From Plasmodiophora brassicae (lineage: Eukaryota > Endomyxa > Phytomyxea > Plasmodiophorida > Plasmodiophoridae), in assembly GCA_039704465.1 (NCBI GenBank), contig JASFAU010000007.1, positions 124,001-188,000 on the forward strand: a DNA stretch of 64,000 nt. Reading direction: 5' to 3'. Both the position numbers and the translations under genes were made by a program. Shown piece after piece: positions 34,343 to 44,708 of the stretch; within the stretch, counting starts at the first letter, position 1, and each line of letters begins with the position of its first letter. The notes under the pieces were generated by a model. That model did not search any database. It was not told the DNA's origin and saw nothing but the letters and a program-made list of their open reading frames with translations.

Positions 34343-35784
34343 ATGATCCCCGACAAGGTCCAGGTGCTTCGGGACCGCATCCAGCAGGATTCGGTCGGGT
34401 TCCTGGTCGCGTTCATGATCTACCAGGCCGCACTGCATGCCGCGTTGCTGTGCGTCGCTCCGGACCTGACCGACATGGACGCTGGCAGCGCGCAGCGCCT
34501 GGCCCGCATCGTCGCCTCTGTCATGACCGTCTTCGTCATCGTTCGCACGATCCGCTCTGCAGTGTACAAACGGTTGTCATGGCGGGTCACCGCTGTCGAA
34601 TGCATCGCCCTGACGGCGATGCACCTTACCGCGGTGTTCCTGCCCGAGGTCCGCTACGTGCTCCTCGCCTGCACCGTCAGCGTGATCTGCACGATCATCT
34701 GCCGAATTACCCTGTCCAAACTGGAGATGCGCGTCCTGCAACCAGTGACCACAAAGCGGTTCGTCGGCGATGGTTTCGACCTGGACCTGTCGTACATCAG
34801 CGAACGCGTCGTCGCCATGTCGTTGCCGGTGTCGGAAAAGGAATCGCAGGCGGGCGTATCCGGCAATAGCATAGGCGACGTGATATCGTTGCTGTCGCGT
34901 CATGGCGTGTTCCGCATCTTCTACATTGACTCGGAGCCGTCCGGCGTCCCCCAGCTGTTCAACGAGGTCTACTTGGGCCTGGAGCGCCACTCTGTGCCTC
35001 CCATAGCCATGCTGTTGGCGTTCTGCCAGCAGATTGACGAGTTCCTGTCGCAGACACAACAGAACCCGACCACGCGATCGACACAGACAGAGCTCGGGCA
35101 AACGCCTGGTCAACTCGCCCATGGCGTCGTTGCGATCTGTAAGGCCCAGAGAACCTTGTGAAGCAAGCTGTACTGATATTGGCTCATGCAGGTTCTCCTG
35201 ACAAGTGTGGGCGAACGTGCCTGTTCGTGTGTGCCTGGCTCCTGTACACGCGCCAGGCGCACAGCCCAGCTGGTGCCATCGAATTGTTTGCCCACCTGCG
35301 CATGACGAGATCGACGAAGGAGCTGCTGCTACCCCCGAGCCAGTTCCGCCAACTCGACAACTTCTGCAGGTATCTGCAGAACCCCAGCAGGTACACGAGC
35401 CCACGCCCGATCATGCTCGTCTCCATCATGGTCACGAAGGCGCAGGAGTTCCTGCATAGACACGGTTCTGGAATCTGGGCGATGGTGTCTGTCGTTGGCG
35501 AAGACGGCCAGCTGCAGGACTTCAGGCCATTGTACCGAGCGCTGACCGACGAAATGCTGGAGGTGCCGATCCTGATGGAGTTCAACCTGGGCATCAGCGT
35601 CCAGGGCGATCTGTACTTCCGAATCTTCGCTGATGCACAGCGCAAGGAGCTGGTGACGTCGTTCTGGCTGAACACGTCGTTCATCAGCGACTGCGGTGTC
35701 ACGAATATGCAGGCGTGCGATCTGGACGCTCGCCGCCATAGCCAAATGAGCATCTGCCTAATTTATCGCTTCGGCAACCAATAA
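34343..35784 (+). CDS. TPTE/VSP-like transmembrane protein with PTEN-type phosphatase and C2 domains (probable pseudophosphatase)
   Basis: Two exons, 34343-35138 and 35192-35784 (GTAAGG donor, CATGCAG acceptor), give 462 residues. Residues 10-135 form four hydrophobic segments in the position of a voltage-sensor domain. A PTEN-like domain follows: RFVGDGFDLDLSYISERVVA, then FRIFYIDSE. The C-terminus is a C2-like domain ending FWLNTSFI...IYRFGNQ, as in TPTE and Ci-VSP. The active-site loop reads VVAICSPDKCGRTCLF where PTEN has HCKAGKGRT, so the catalytic Cys aligns with Ser and the His with Cys. The general-acid loop reads ERHSVP where PTEN has EDHNPP, so Asp aligns with Arg. The fourth hydrophobic segment lacks the regular Arg ladder. 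A lipid-binding or regulatory role is therefore more likely than catalysis. Confidence 0.75.
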
Positions 35785-35803
35785 ACGTGTCGCGTTAATC
35801 GAT

Positions 35804-37579
35804 TCAAGAGAACGTCGCCGATGTGAACGGCGTGGTCGGCGGCTGGGTACGAACGCGAGCATGTGGCGACGCCAACGACTCGATGAAATTCTCTGCTTCA
35901 CGTTTGGCGGTTCGGATGCAGTCGTTGATGGAGACGCCTCCAATGGCGTTGCACGCGATTCTGAAGTGTGGGTTGAGGAGCGACGCCACGCTCGTGATTT
36001 CATCAGCGAGCGCGTTGTGCCCGACGTACATCTGGCAGATCGCATTGCGACACATGTGAACGCTAACGGAGTCAGGGTCAGCGGAAACGCCCATTAGCTT
36101 CTTGACGGCATCGATGGCAATCGACGATAGATGGTCTTCAGAAGCCCCTTCCTCGACAAGCTCAGGGTGACGAGCACCGCCGATCATAACCGTCAACCGC
36201 GTCTGTTCAAGCGGTCCTTGATTCGGAAACATTTCACTGTCTGCAAGAAACATATCAGAGAGTTGGACACCAGCAACCAACGTGTCAACAACCCACCAAA
36301 TGTAATGCCGAGAATCTGAGGGAGGCTCGATGAAGGATCTGTGGATGCACAATCGTCAGCAGTGATTGCTGTGCATAGGCAGGTCGCGATCTAACAGTCA
36401 GGCAGCAGGACACCGAACCCGTGAGGGATAGATTGACGGGTTCGCCACTGTAGAGACACGGTTGCAAGCGACGCCTAACAGACCGAGAGAACCACGGTTT
36501 AGCACACCTTTCTAGCAGCACAATGCCACTGAGACCGACATAGGTAACTGCCTTCAGGACGTCCCGTAAGTGTTGATGGGCCGGCTCGGAACCCGCAATG
36601 GCGTCAGCGACAGAAAGCGTTGGCCCGGTACAAAAGATCGCATCAAACGTGCCAGTGGTCCCTGTTGCCATGTCAGCGGCTCGACATCGCCAAGCAGAAG
36701 CCTTGTTCCCAACCGTCGCTAAAGTCGGCGACCAGCGATTCAGGGCAGATACGTTCGACGGATACGCCGGTGCGAATCGATTCACGTACAGACGATGCGA
36801 GTGCGTCCACGAAGACCGACAGGCCGTCGTCGAACGAGTAGGCGGCCTGCCGCCCCAACCGTTTCTGCATGGTGATCCACAGGTCGGGATCGCATTGTGT
36901 CGCCTCGAACACTGTCTGTCCCGGTTTCATCCTGTTGGACAGCAGCGCCCGGAGCACAGATCGATGCTTGGCGACCTGCTCGTACACATTCGGGAAGCAT
37001 GCTTTCATCGACAGTCTGACGTGTGCCGCTGGTGAGATTGGCAGAGGACGAATTGGAATGACGCAGTTACCTTCGCTGATCACCACCAAAGATGCCCGTC
37101 ACCAACGATGACGCCAGGACGTCCGACGCGCGTGCGCCGAACCTGTCGACCGCGAACTGATATACCGACAGATCGTCAGGCAACGGCCTGGGAAACATGG
37201 CATCGCGCAGCAAGTAGAGCGGGGCCGTTCTCGTCCAAGACGTTCGCAGCACGGCCCCGATCGACGTTGGTATCTCCTGAAGCGCCCCCTCACGATCAGC
37301 GATGAACCGAGTCGCAGCGGTCGACGACGTGGGCACAATCCGGTCAGCTAGGCCCAGTTCAGCGCACAGCTGCAGAGTCAGATCGCCGCGAATGCGATTC
37401 AGGGATCGGGGGCCGGGTTCGATCACGCCGCCCAGTTCGGATCGGCGGGACTGCACCCAGCCGCCGACCCGGGCACTGCGTTCGCAGACTGTGACTGCAA
37501 CGTGTGGCGCGTACCGCTGCAGTTCGTGCGCCAGAGCCAGGCCCGTGACCCCGGCGCCGACCACCAACGCCTTCGACAT
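35804..37579 (-). CDS. Protoporphyrinogen oxidase, haem biosynthesis
   Basis: FAD enzyme oxidising protoporphyrinogen IX to protoporphyrin IX, normally at the mitochondrial inner membrane. Exon 1 (37579 to about 37090) starts MSKALVVGAGVTGLALAHEL with the G-x-G-x-x-G dinucleotide motif. It continues ERSARVGGWVQS and EPGPRSLN. After an intron with a GTAACT donor the sequence reads GDQRR-LSMKACFPNVYEQVAKH, then AYSFDDGLSVFVDAL. Further exons carry FDAIFCTGP and the C-terminal block RLTVMIGGARHP, VHMCRNAICQMYVGH and NAIGGVSINDCI, matching the PPOX end (GG-x-x-V-N-D-C). Length and order fit the family. No presequence is evident. Confidence 0.85.
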
Positions 37580-37710
37580 GTCTGAACACGTCGGCGCCGA
37601 CGCAAACGACGATGCATTGCGGGCGACCTATTTTAGCACCCAACAACAACCGGCCATACGACTCTCATGAGCCGCGAGCAATAGACGTACGACGAGATGC
37701 GATGTAAAGT

Positions 37711-39375
37711 TTACATGAAGAAGAGGCTATTATGGCGGTGCCCAGCACGGCCATCTGACAACCTCTTGAGAATGCTGTCGCGCTCAGCGTCGAAGATAGA
37801 GCGCGTCAAGGAACTGGGCGTCGGCATAGGAGTAAGCTCCGGCAGAGGGGTTGGCGCTGGGGTTGGCTCAGGAGTCGGCGCTGGGGTGGGCTTTGGAGTC
37901 GGCGCTGGGGTGGGTCTTGGTGTGGACGCTGGAGTTGGCGCTGGCGCTGGCGTTGGCCTTGGTGTAGGCGCAGGGGTTGGCGCTGGGGTTGGCCTTGGTG
38001 ACGGCGCAGGTGTTGGCTTTGGTGTAGGCGCAGGCGTTGGCGCAGGTGTAGGCGCAGGCGTTGGCGCAGGTGTAGGCGCAGGCGTTGGCGCAGGTGTAGG
38101 CGCAGGTGTAGGCGCAGGCGTTGGCGTAGGTGTAGACGCTGATGTTGGTTTTGGAGTAGGCGCTGGAGTTGGCCTTGGGGTGGGCGCTGGAGTCGGCTTT
38201 GGAGTAGGCGCTGGGGTTGGCTCTGGAGTAGGAGCCGCCGTTGGCTTTGGAGTGGGCGTTGGAGTCGGCTTTGGAGTAGGCGCTGGGGTTGGCTCTGGAG
38301 TAGGAGCCGGAGTTGGCTTTGGAGTAGTTGCTGGCGTCGGCTCAGGGGTCGGCGCTGGCGCTGGCTTCGGGGTCGGCGCTGGCGTTGGCTTCGGGGTCGG
38401 CGCTGGCGTTGGCTTCGGGGTCGGCACTGGCGTTGGTGCTGGGGTCGGCGCTGGCGTTGGTGCTGGGGTCGGCGCTGGCGTTGGCTTCGGGGTCGGCGCT
38501 GGCGTTGGCTTAGGGGTCGGCGCTGGCGTTGGTGCTGGGGTAGTAGTTGCTGGAGTAGGCGCCGGAGTTGGTTGAGGGGTAGGCTTTGGAGTTGGCGCTG
38601 GAGTTGGCGCAGGAGTAGGCGCCGGGGTTGGCGCAGGAGTTGGCACTGGAGCAGGAGTTGGCACTGGAGTGGGGTTCGGAGTAGGAGCTGGGGTGGGATT
38701 CGGAGTAGGCGCGGGAGTGGGTTTTGGAGTGGGCGCTGCAGTCGACGACGAGGTTGGCTCTGGAGTGGGCGCAGGGGTTGCAGCTGGTGTCGGCTTAGGA
38801 GTCGGCGCTGGCGTTGGACTCGAGGTAGGTGCCGGGGTTGGCCTTGGAGTAGGTGCCGGGGTTGGCCTTGGAGTAGGTGCCGGGGTTGGCCTTGGGGTAG
38901 GCGCCGGGGTTGGCTCTGGAGTTGGTACTGGCGTTGGTGCCGGCGTGGGCCTTGGAGTTGGCGCAGGAGTCGGCTCTGGGGTTACACCTGGAGGTGGAAC
39001 CGGGGTTGGCTTTGGGGTGGGCACAGGAGTCGGTTGAGGACTTGGCAGTTGTGCACGTGGCGTGTCAGCGAGTGCCAGCGGCACCTGGGGAGGCGGCGGG
39101 AAGACAGTACTTGGCGCCGGAGTGGGACTCGGAGTCGGTGCGGGAGTGGGCTGTTCAGGCGACGTTGAGGATCCTGCTGACGGGCTCTCCTGGGGATCCT
39201 CGAGAGTCACGACGTCGCCGGGACGTTCCAGGTTGAGGGCATTAAGGAAATGCTGGATCTCCTGGTCTGGCTGGCCGCCGTTATTGACAAATACGGGCTG
39301 CGACGATGCCAACGTGATCAGCGCTGGAATCGCGAGTAACGCGACCGCCTTGAGCGAGAATCCTATTCGCCGCAT
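37711..39375 (-). CDS. Secreted Pro-Thr repeat protein
   Basis: An intronless 554-residue protein. The signal peptide ([18 protein letters not shown]) is followed by a short unique region ([20 protein letters not shown]) and then about 430 residues of P-T-P-[AV]-P-T-P-[KRE] repeats. It ends in a short charged tail ([15 protein letters not shown]). Such repeats are typical of heavily O-glycosylated cell-surface, cell-wall or matrix proteins. No globular domain is seen, so only location and physical character can be proposed. Confidence 0.7.
   Translation of the reverse strand: MRRIGFSLKAVALLAIPALITLASSQPVFVNNGGQPDQEIQHFLNALNLERPGDVVTLEDPQESPSAGSSTSPEQPTPAPTPSPTPAPSTVFPPPPQVPLALADTPRAQLPSPQPTPVPTPKPTPVPPPGVTPEPTPAPTPRPTPAPTPVPTPEPTPAPTPRPTPAPTPRPTPAPTPRPTPAPTSSPTPAPTPKPTPAATPAPTPEPTSSSTAAPTPKPTPAPTPNPTPAPTPNPTPVPTPAPVPTPAPTPAPTPAPTPAPTPKPTPQPTPAPTPATTTPAPTPAPTPKPTPAPTPKPTPAPTPAPTPAPTPAPTPVPTPKPTPAPTPKPTPAPTPKPAPAPTPEPTPATTPKPTPAPTPEPTPAPTPKPTPTPTPKPTAAPTPEPTPAPTPKPTPAPTPRPTPAPTPKPTSASTPTPTPAPTPAPTPAPTPAPTPAPTPAPTPAPTPAPTPKPTPAPSPRPTPAPTPAPTPRPTPAPAPTPASTPRPTPAPTPKPTPAPTPEPTPAPTPLPELTPMPTPSSLTRSIFDAERDSILKRLSDGRAGHRHNSLFFM
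37850..39165. repeat. Coding minisatellite, GGCGTTGGCGCT-type units
   Basis: On the plus strand the DNA is a degenerate array of about 12- and 18-base units such as GGCGCTGGGGTTGGC and GGCGCAGGTGTA. Near-identical blocks, for example 38040-38115, suggest slippage or unequal exchange. The array encodes the Pro-Thr repeats on the minus strand. Confidence 0.85.
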
Positions 39376-39568
39376 AGCGCGCCTGTGAAAAGATTCGACT
39401 AGTTACTTGTGTCGGGTCGATACTTCACAGTTGCACTGACACCTGTGTGCCTTCCCCTCAATCTGTTGAGTCAACGGGACAGGGGCAGGGCTCACCACGC
39501 ATGAGTCCCACTGGGCGACATATCACAACCCGGCTCCCGGGTGCTCCGATATTGTGGTTTACTGTCGA

Positions 39569-40453
39569 CTAGGCGGCAGGCTCAGCAGGCTGGAGAGGAA
39601 GGTCACCACGGGGGTGCTCGAGCGTCCTGAGCTGGACAACCTCCTCGGGCGACAGCTTGTGTATGGCCCAGATGAACAGCTGGACTTGGACGATAATGTG
39701 GGCGTGCACGAGGAACACCACCATGCCAACGAACCAGGCGATACGGTTCTGCCCCATCCTCACCATCGTGAACGACGCGATCGCCACCGTCACCACCTGG
39801 TACGCGTACAGTATCCAGACCCGGTACGTCGCCGCTCCGACTACCGACATGGGATCAGTCGATGCCCGGCTGACGAGGCGACTACAATACGTACAGTATG
39901 CCATTAAGGAGAACAGCGACACCAGGACCAGGATCGGGCTGTACATCAGCATGGATACCCATAGGATGACAAAGTTCGTGATGGCCAGGATCCGGACGTC
40001 CAACGACCGCTTGTAGACTTTCCGTGCACGAAGCGACAGGCCCGATAATCCATGGTCGAAGCGGTCCGGCACCTACGAAGCATAGTCAGGGTCAACTGAT
40101 AGGGGACGCGCAGGTATCAGCGCCGTCACCTGGTACAAGGGCGTCATGTGAATGACCATGGACGGCGGGTGAGGCGCTGAATCGTCGTCCTGGAGCAGTT
40201 CAGCAACGTCGGCATCCGTCAGCTCGCGCTGCGGGCGCATGACAAGGTGCAGAACGTCGTCATCTGCCACGCCCGATTCGGCAATCGCCTTGCCGTCGCA
40301 CAGCTCCCGACCTCGATAGATCAACCGCTGCAACTCCCGTGGGATGTTCTGCTGCGTCTCGATGGTCTTCTTCAGATCCGCAACGGTCCCTGTGGCGTCG
40401 ATCCCATCGACGACAATCGTTTGCCCGGTCACGCTACGAAGGTTCAGGCGCAT
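39569..40453 (-). CDS. Ubiquitin-like domain plus four-helix membrane protein (family member 1)
   Basis: Exon 1 (40453 to about 40132) encodes a ubiquitin fold: MRLNLRSVTGQTIVV, ADLKKTIETQQNIP and LQRLIYRGRELCDGKAI. The R-L-I-Y-x-G-R-E-L strand matches ubiquitin's 42-50 region. There is no C-terminal Gly-Gly, so conjugation is unlikely. An intron of about 57 bases (GTGACG donor, CTATGCTTCGTAG acceptor) joins MTPLYQ to VPDRFDHGLSGLSLRARK. Four hydrophobic segments follow (ILAITNFVILWVSMLMYS, LVLVSLFSLMAYCTY, VWILYAYQVVTVAIASF, IAWFVGMVVFLVHAHIIVQV), then the tail KLSPEEVVQL. It lies head-to-head with the member at 40847. Function unknown; see findings. Confidence 0.75.
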
Positions 40454-40846
40454 AGGCGGACCAGCGGCCGCAGAGCCGGCTGCGATCGTCGGTGCGACAC
40501 TCGATCTGCAATTACAGTGGGAAATTCTCGTTTGTCGCCGGGTTGACTCAACTGGCCCAACGCCACTTCCAAGACATTGGACCATCTGTCGTAGTCGTGA
40601 GTCATTGTGGACCCCGGATCTGACCCAGCTGATACACCCTGAAGGGAAGCCGGCATTGGGTAAAGGAGACAGAAAATGGCGGTTGCCATTGCCGTCGTTT
40701 GTCTGGAAATTCGAGACACACCTGTGGACGCTGACTGAAGGGGTATCTCGCGACGGACGATGGCGGAATGCACGGTCGATGAATGAGTCATTTCGTGACA
40801 GGGCACTGTGGCACGCGTGCCGGTTAACGACCAGCAGACAGCAACA
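40454..40846. promoter_or_regulatory. Divergent promoter of two UBL-membrane genes, with ATGAGTCAT at 40783
   Basis: A 393-base region between head-to-head paralogues. ATGAGTCAT, a perfect 9-base palindrome equal to the AP-1/Gcn4 bZIP site, is at 40783-40791, 56 bases before the plus-strand ATG. The surrounding 80 or so bases are repeated upstream of the member at 42888. Confidence 0.5.
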
Positions 40847-41848
40847 ATGCTGGTGTCGGTACGCAGCGTGACTGGTCAGACGCTGGCGGTGCACAACGTC
40901 GACGAATCGGGGGCGGTTCTCGACCTGAAGCGAAGCATCGAGCACCAGCACAATGTCCCCTCGCACCTGCAGCGAATCATTTACGCCGGGCGAGAGCTTG
41001 ACGATAACGCTACGCTGGCCGCCAGCGGCATCGTCGACAGCACCCTCGTGCAACTTGTCGTGCGACCCGATAGACCTGTCAGCGACGAAGCGTTCGCTCG
41101 CATGATGCAGGAACACGAGATCGAGCAGGCGGCCCACGACCCCAACGGGCAACCTGTAAGAAGACCATTACAGCATATCCCTTTGGTGAACGTTCACCCC
41201 TGCGCAGGTGGCTGTGCCGTACACGTTGGAGCAGATCCAGGTGATGCAACGGCTGAACGCGGGTGTGTCGTCGCACATGTCGACAACCTCGGCGGTACTA
41301 AGCATGCGCCATGCGCCACCGCTGCGTCTGACGCGCAACGCAGGACGACGATATGAAAGCGCTGTCAGCGTACGTGCACAGCAAGACGGTGATCATGTTC
41401 GTCCTCATCGACACGTTCGTCCTGTGGTACGCGCTGATCTTCCTTCGGCTGCCGCTTGTCGGCGGCATCGTCCAGTACGTCGTCCTCGTTGCCGCCTTCA
41501 TCGTCCCGTTCGTCGGGTACGTCGGCGCCAAATTCTACCGGACCGGGTTGCTAGCCCTATACAGGTAGAAACGTCACCCCAAGCGTCATCTCGTGCCCTG
41601 ATGGGATCCACCCGTGCAGTGCCTACGTGGCCGTCAACGCGGTGTATCGTATCTATTTGATCGCCGCGTACTCATCCGGCGGCATCGTTGTCTTCTTCGA
41701 GTCGATCGGCGTCGTCATGGAATTCATTATCCTGGCGATTACTCTGCGATTCATCCGCGTCATACGACAGCTGGCCGGCAGTGACTTGACCCTGCTGGTC
41801 GCCGGCGTCCACGAGGTCCAACAACGACATTCACAGTCCAGTGTATAA
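40847..41848 (+). CDS. Ubiquitin-like domain plus four-helix membrane protein (family member 2)
   Basis: The start is the ATG at 40847, because the upstream open frame begins only with GTG. Exon 1 gives the ubiquitin fold (MLVSVRSVTGQTLAV, LQRIIYAGRELDDNATL, VQLVVRP). An intron starting GTAAGA (about 41156-41209) joins DPNGQP to VAVPYTLEQIQVMQRLNAG. The membrane part has TM1 VIMFVLIDTFVLWYALIFL and TM2 IVQYVVLVAAFIVPFVGYVG, then AKFYRTGLLALYR. A second intron (about 41568-41621) precedes TM3-TM4 (AVYRIYLIAAYSSGG, IGVVMEFIILAITLRFI) and the tail SDLTLLVAGVHEVQ. Both intron positions are shared with the copy at 42888, proving common descent. No diglycine end follows the ubiquitin fold. Confidence 0.8.
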
Positions 41849-42101
41849 ATACAAGCTTGCAAAGGTCGCGTGCCATGGTCGTTAATGAGCCGGGCAGAGG
41901 GCGCGCGACCCCCATTCATCACCTGTTCATCAAACGGCACAGTATGGGAGCCGCTGGCATGCCTGATCTGGAAGAAAACGTAATAGGGCCTGTAAGCGTA
42001 ACCGTTTTAGTGATACGATGCGCTTCCGAATGCGATGACTGAATGGGCAGAAAGAAGTCGTCAAGGTGAACGCGGCGGTCCCCGAGTCGGACGCGTCAAT
42101 G

Positions 42102-42576
42102 GCGTATTCCTACCAGCGGAACGTGATGCCGCTCGTCCTTATCGACACAATCGGCTTGTGGACCCTGTTCTACATCGTCGCGTGGCAGACGACCTGGATG
42201 GCATCGTGGAGGATTGCCGCGGCAGGTCTTGTCGTTGTCGTCTCACCTTGCGCTGGGTGGATCGGCATCAGGCAGTACAGGCCGGCGTGCCTTCATCTGT
42301 ACCTGTAAGCCACAGTGGTCAATAAGCGAATGCGTTGGCTAAGGGCGCGGTTGCAGAGTTTACCTGGTTGGCATAACGGCATTCAGGACCTTCATGGTGA
42401 CCGTTATGCTTGACAACATTGTCGTCGCTGGCATCGGCGTCATCAGCGCGGTCGTCCAATTAATCATTCTAGTGGCCGTCGCCAGGTTCGCCTACGTGCT
42501 ACACCGGGTGATGCCCGAGGATCAGCTCGCCCTCCGTCTAGGCATGCATGACTGCCAGAGGATGTACTCCAAATAA
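42102..42576 (+). CDS. Four-helix membrane protein without ubiquitin-like domain (family member 3)
   Basis: Start taken at MAYSYQRNVMPLVLID (42102); no ATG-led ubiquitin-like exon is visible upstream. TM1-TM2 are VLIDTIGLWTLFYIVAW and AAAGLVVVVSPCAGWIG. A GTAAGC intron near 42307-42357 follows LHLYL, the same place as the second intron of its relatives. The second exon gives VYLVGITAFRTFMVTV, VISAVVQLIILVAVARFA and the tail EDQLALRLGMHDCQ, which parallels DLTLLVAGVHEVQ. It sits between two full-length paralogues, so it is either a copy that lost the 5' domain or a distinct short subfamily, like the gene at 7773. Confidence 0.65.
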
Positions 42577-42887
42577 ATGATGGTTCATCAGAAGACCTGA
42601 GGCAGACGGCTCTTTGCCTACCCTTGTTCCTAGAGGTCATCTTACTGACTAGCCATGAAACGCAGGAGCGTAGGTTAAACACCTCAGTTATAACATCGTG
42701 CCGACTCTGATTGACGTCGGCACATACGAATAGATCCAGTTCCAGTATGTCGCGATTCTCTAGCGATTCCGGACCTTGCTCGGCGCACACCACAAGAGAA
42801 CGATGGCGGGTGTGGCCGATCCATGAATGAGTCATTTCATGACAAGGCCAGTCAGCACGCGTCGGTTAACGACCAACGTACAGCAGC
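42577..42887. promoter_or_regulatory. Upstream region of family member 4 with ATGAGTCAT at 42827
   Basis: About 310 bases without a gene. The last 80 or so bases (from ACGATGGCGG near 42800) repeat the 5' flank of the member at 40847, including ATGAGTCAT at 42827-42835 and a following CGGTTAACGACCA. The upstream half shows nothing recognisable. Confidence 0.5.
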
Positions 42888-43889
42888 ATGCTGGTGTCTG
42901 TACGCAGCGTGTCCGGTCGGACGGTGACGGTGCACAGCGTGGACGAGTCAGGGACGGTGCTCGACTTGAAACGTGGCATCGAGCAACAGCTCAGTGTCCC
43001 GCTGCATCTCCAACGAATCATTCTCGCCGGGCGCGAGCTTAGCGATAACGCAGCGCTGGCAGCCAACGGCGTCGTCGACGGCGCTATTGTGCAACTGGTC
43101 GTGCGACCCGATAGTCATGCCAGCGACGTGGCATCATCTCGCATGATGCAGGAACAGTTGATTGAGCAGAACACGCAAGACTCCAACCCACCGCCTGTAT
43201 TAGCATGTTCACACCAGTACAATGCAATCCGGTTAACGAACACTCACCGTGACACAGGTGGCTGTGCCGTACACGTCGCAACAGAGCCAGATAAGGCAGG
43301 AGATTAACGTTGGATTGTCGCCCCGCCTAACGGGAACCTCGACGGTGCTAAGCGTGCGACAACACGCACCCGATGCCTCAGACGAAGCAGCTCAGGACGA
43401 TAATGGGAGTGCACTGACCGCGTACCGGCACAGTAGGGCAGTCTTGATCCTGGCTGGCATCGACACGATTGTCTTGTGGTACACCGTGATCTATCTCCTA
43501 TGGCCTCTGACCGGCGGCACCGTTCAGTACGTCATCGTCGTTGCCGTCTCAATCGTCCCGGTCGTCGCATACGTCGGCGCCAAATTCTACCGGATCTCGC
43601 TGCTGGCCCTGTACAGGTACAGAAGGGGCACCAAGCGGCAGTGTTCGATGCAGTGTCCTGATATTATCCCGCTAGTTTATACGCGGCCTCAAACGGAGCT
43701 TATCGTATCTATTCGATTGCAGCGTGCCCATCAAGCGACCTAGTGGTCTTTGAAACGGTCAGCGTCATCATGGAGGCCACCATCCTGGCGACCGTCCTGC
43801 AGCTAATCGGCGACATACGAAAGCTGACCGATGGTGACCTGGCCTTGCTGGTCGCTGGCCTCCACGAGGCGCAGCATCGAAATACATAA
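42888..43889 (+). CDS. Ubiquitin-like domain plus four-helix membrane protein (family member 4)
   Basis: Closest relative of the gene at 40847. Exon 1 encodes MLVSVRSVSGRTVTV, LQRIILAGRELSDNAAL and VQLVVRP. An intron with a GTATTA donor (about 43198-43257, acceptor TGACACAG) joins NPPP to VAVPYTSQQSQIRQ. Membrane helices are AVLILAGIDTIVLWYTVIYL and VQYVIVVAVSIVPVVAYVG, then AKFYRISLLALYR. A second intron (GTACAG donor, CCCGCTAG acceptor) precedes LYAASNGAYRIYSIAACP, VVFETVSVIMEATILATVLQ and the tail TDGDLALLVAGLHEAQHRNT with TAA at 43887. Everything including both introns parallels the 40847 copy, so this is a tandem duplication. Confidence 0.8.
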
Positions 43890-44007
43890 TCCTGACGGTC
43901 GGTTCGCCCTGCCCGGGCATGCACGGCTGAACAGAGATCGTACTCAGAATGACATCACGGCCACGGCTCGTCAGACGACGTACGAACCTTGCTAGAGGCG
44001 TACTGGC

Positions 44008-44629
44008 TCAATGGACGTTGTCGGCCTGGGCAACAACGTCTTCAAGGGCAGTTCGCAGGCGCTCTGCAAACATGGCATGGAACGCGGGACGTTCCGCCAT
44101 CAGAAGCGAAGTCATGCTTTCGTATACAGGACCGCTGCCTCGCCATTTCCCAGGCATGTCATCACGCTCGACGATCTACAACGCGAGACGTCAGGATCCA
44201 GTTGGAGGACCAACCCAACGACGCCTACCGCATATCCGTCGGTGTGGACGGCGCGTACGTGGACCGGCTTCGAATCACCCCTCACGTGGATACGAACGAC
44301 GCCGTCGCCAATCAGTACGCCCGGTTCCGTTAGCGCGAACGAAATCTCATCGCACGCAGCAAGGACGCTTTCCGGCTCCATTCAAGACGTGCCGCCGGTG
44401 CACGACAGGTCCGCGCACGGATCAGTAGGTACCAATGCCTGGCCGCGGCACACCTTGCCCAGCAACGTTGAACACGACAGAGACGGAGCCCGATCCAGCA
44501 AGGTAGCACCTGGGATCCCAGCATCCGGTAAGGTACTTCTGGCGCCTGTTGCGAGGGGTTGGGGCAACGGTAACTGCTCAGCAGCGTGCCGCTCGGCCAG
44601 GCCTGCGTCACGAGGTGTCACCGTCATGT
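44008..44629 (-). CDS. Unrecognised small spliced protein
   Basis: Exon 1 starts MTVTPRDAGLAERHAAEQLP. A middle exon reads AACDEISFALTEPGVLIGD and VVRIHVRGDSKPVHVRAVHTD. An intron of 54 bases (GTAGGC donor, CTGAC branch, GTTGTAG acceptor, near 44171-44224) joins DGYA to IVERDDMPGKWRGSG. The end is MAERPAFHAMFAERLRTALE...NVH with TGA at 44008. The middle looks like a beta-rich domain, and the last helix is amphipathic. The first intron, between about 44380 and 44480, is not resolved. The gene is head-to-head with the EVE gene and shares an 80-base promoter with it. Confidence 0.5.
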
Positions 44630-44708
44630 AGCTCCCGGGCGTACTGGCGGACTTGCATCGCGCAGAGGGGGTGACAGGCTGACAGAGACACCGCAGCAAC
44701 AATATTCA

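Noticed and set aside
34343..35784. An active PTEN or voltage-sensing phosphatase annotation.
   Set aside because: The splice-joined P-loop and the general-acid loop lack the needed Cys and Asp.
37711..38575. A plus-strand Gly-Val repeat protein (GVGAGVG) across the minisatellite.
   Set aside because: The minus strand has a signal peptide, unique ends and a complete frame; the Gly-Val reading is the reverse complement of Pro-Thr codons.
37850..39165. A CRISPR-like array of regular repeats.
   Set aside because: The units are directly adjacent and degenerate without unique spacers, and the array is coding.
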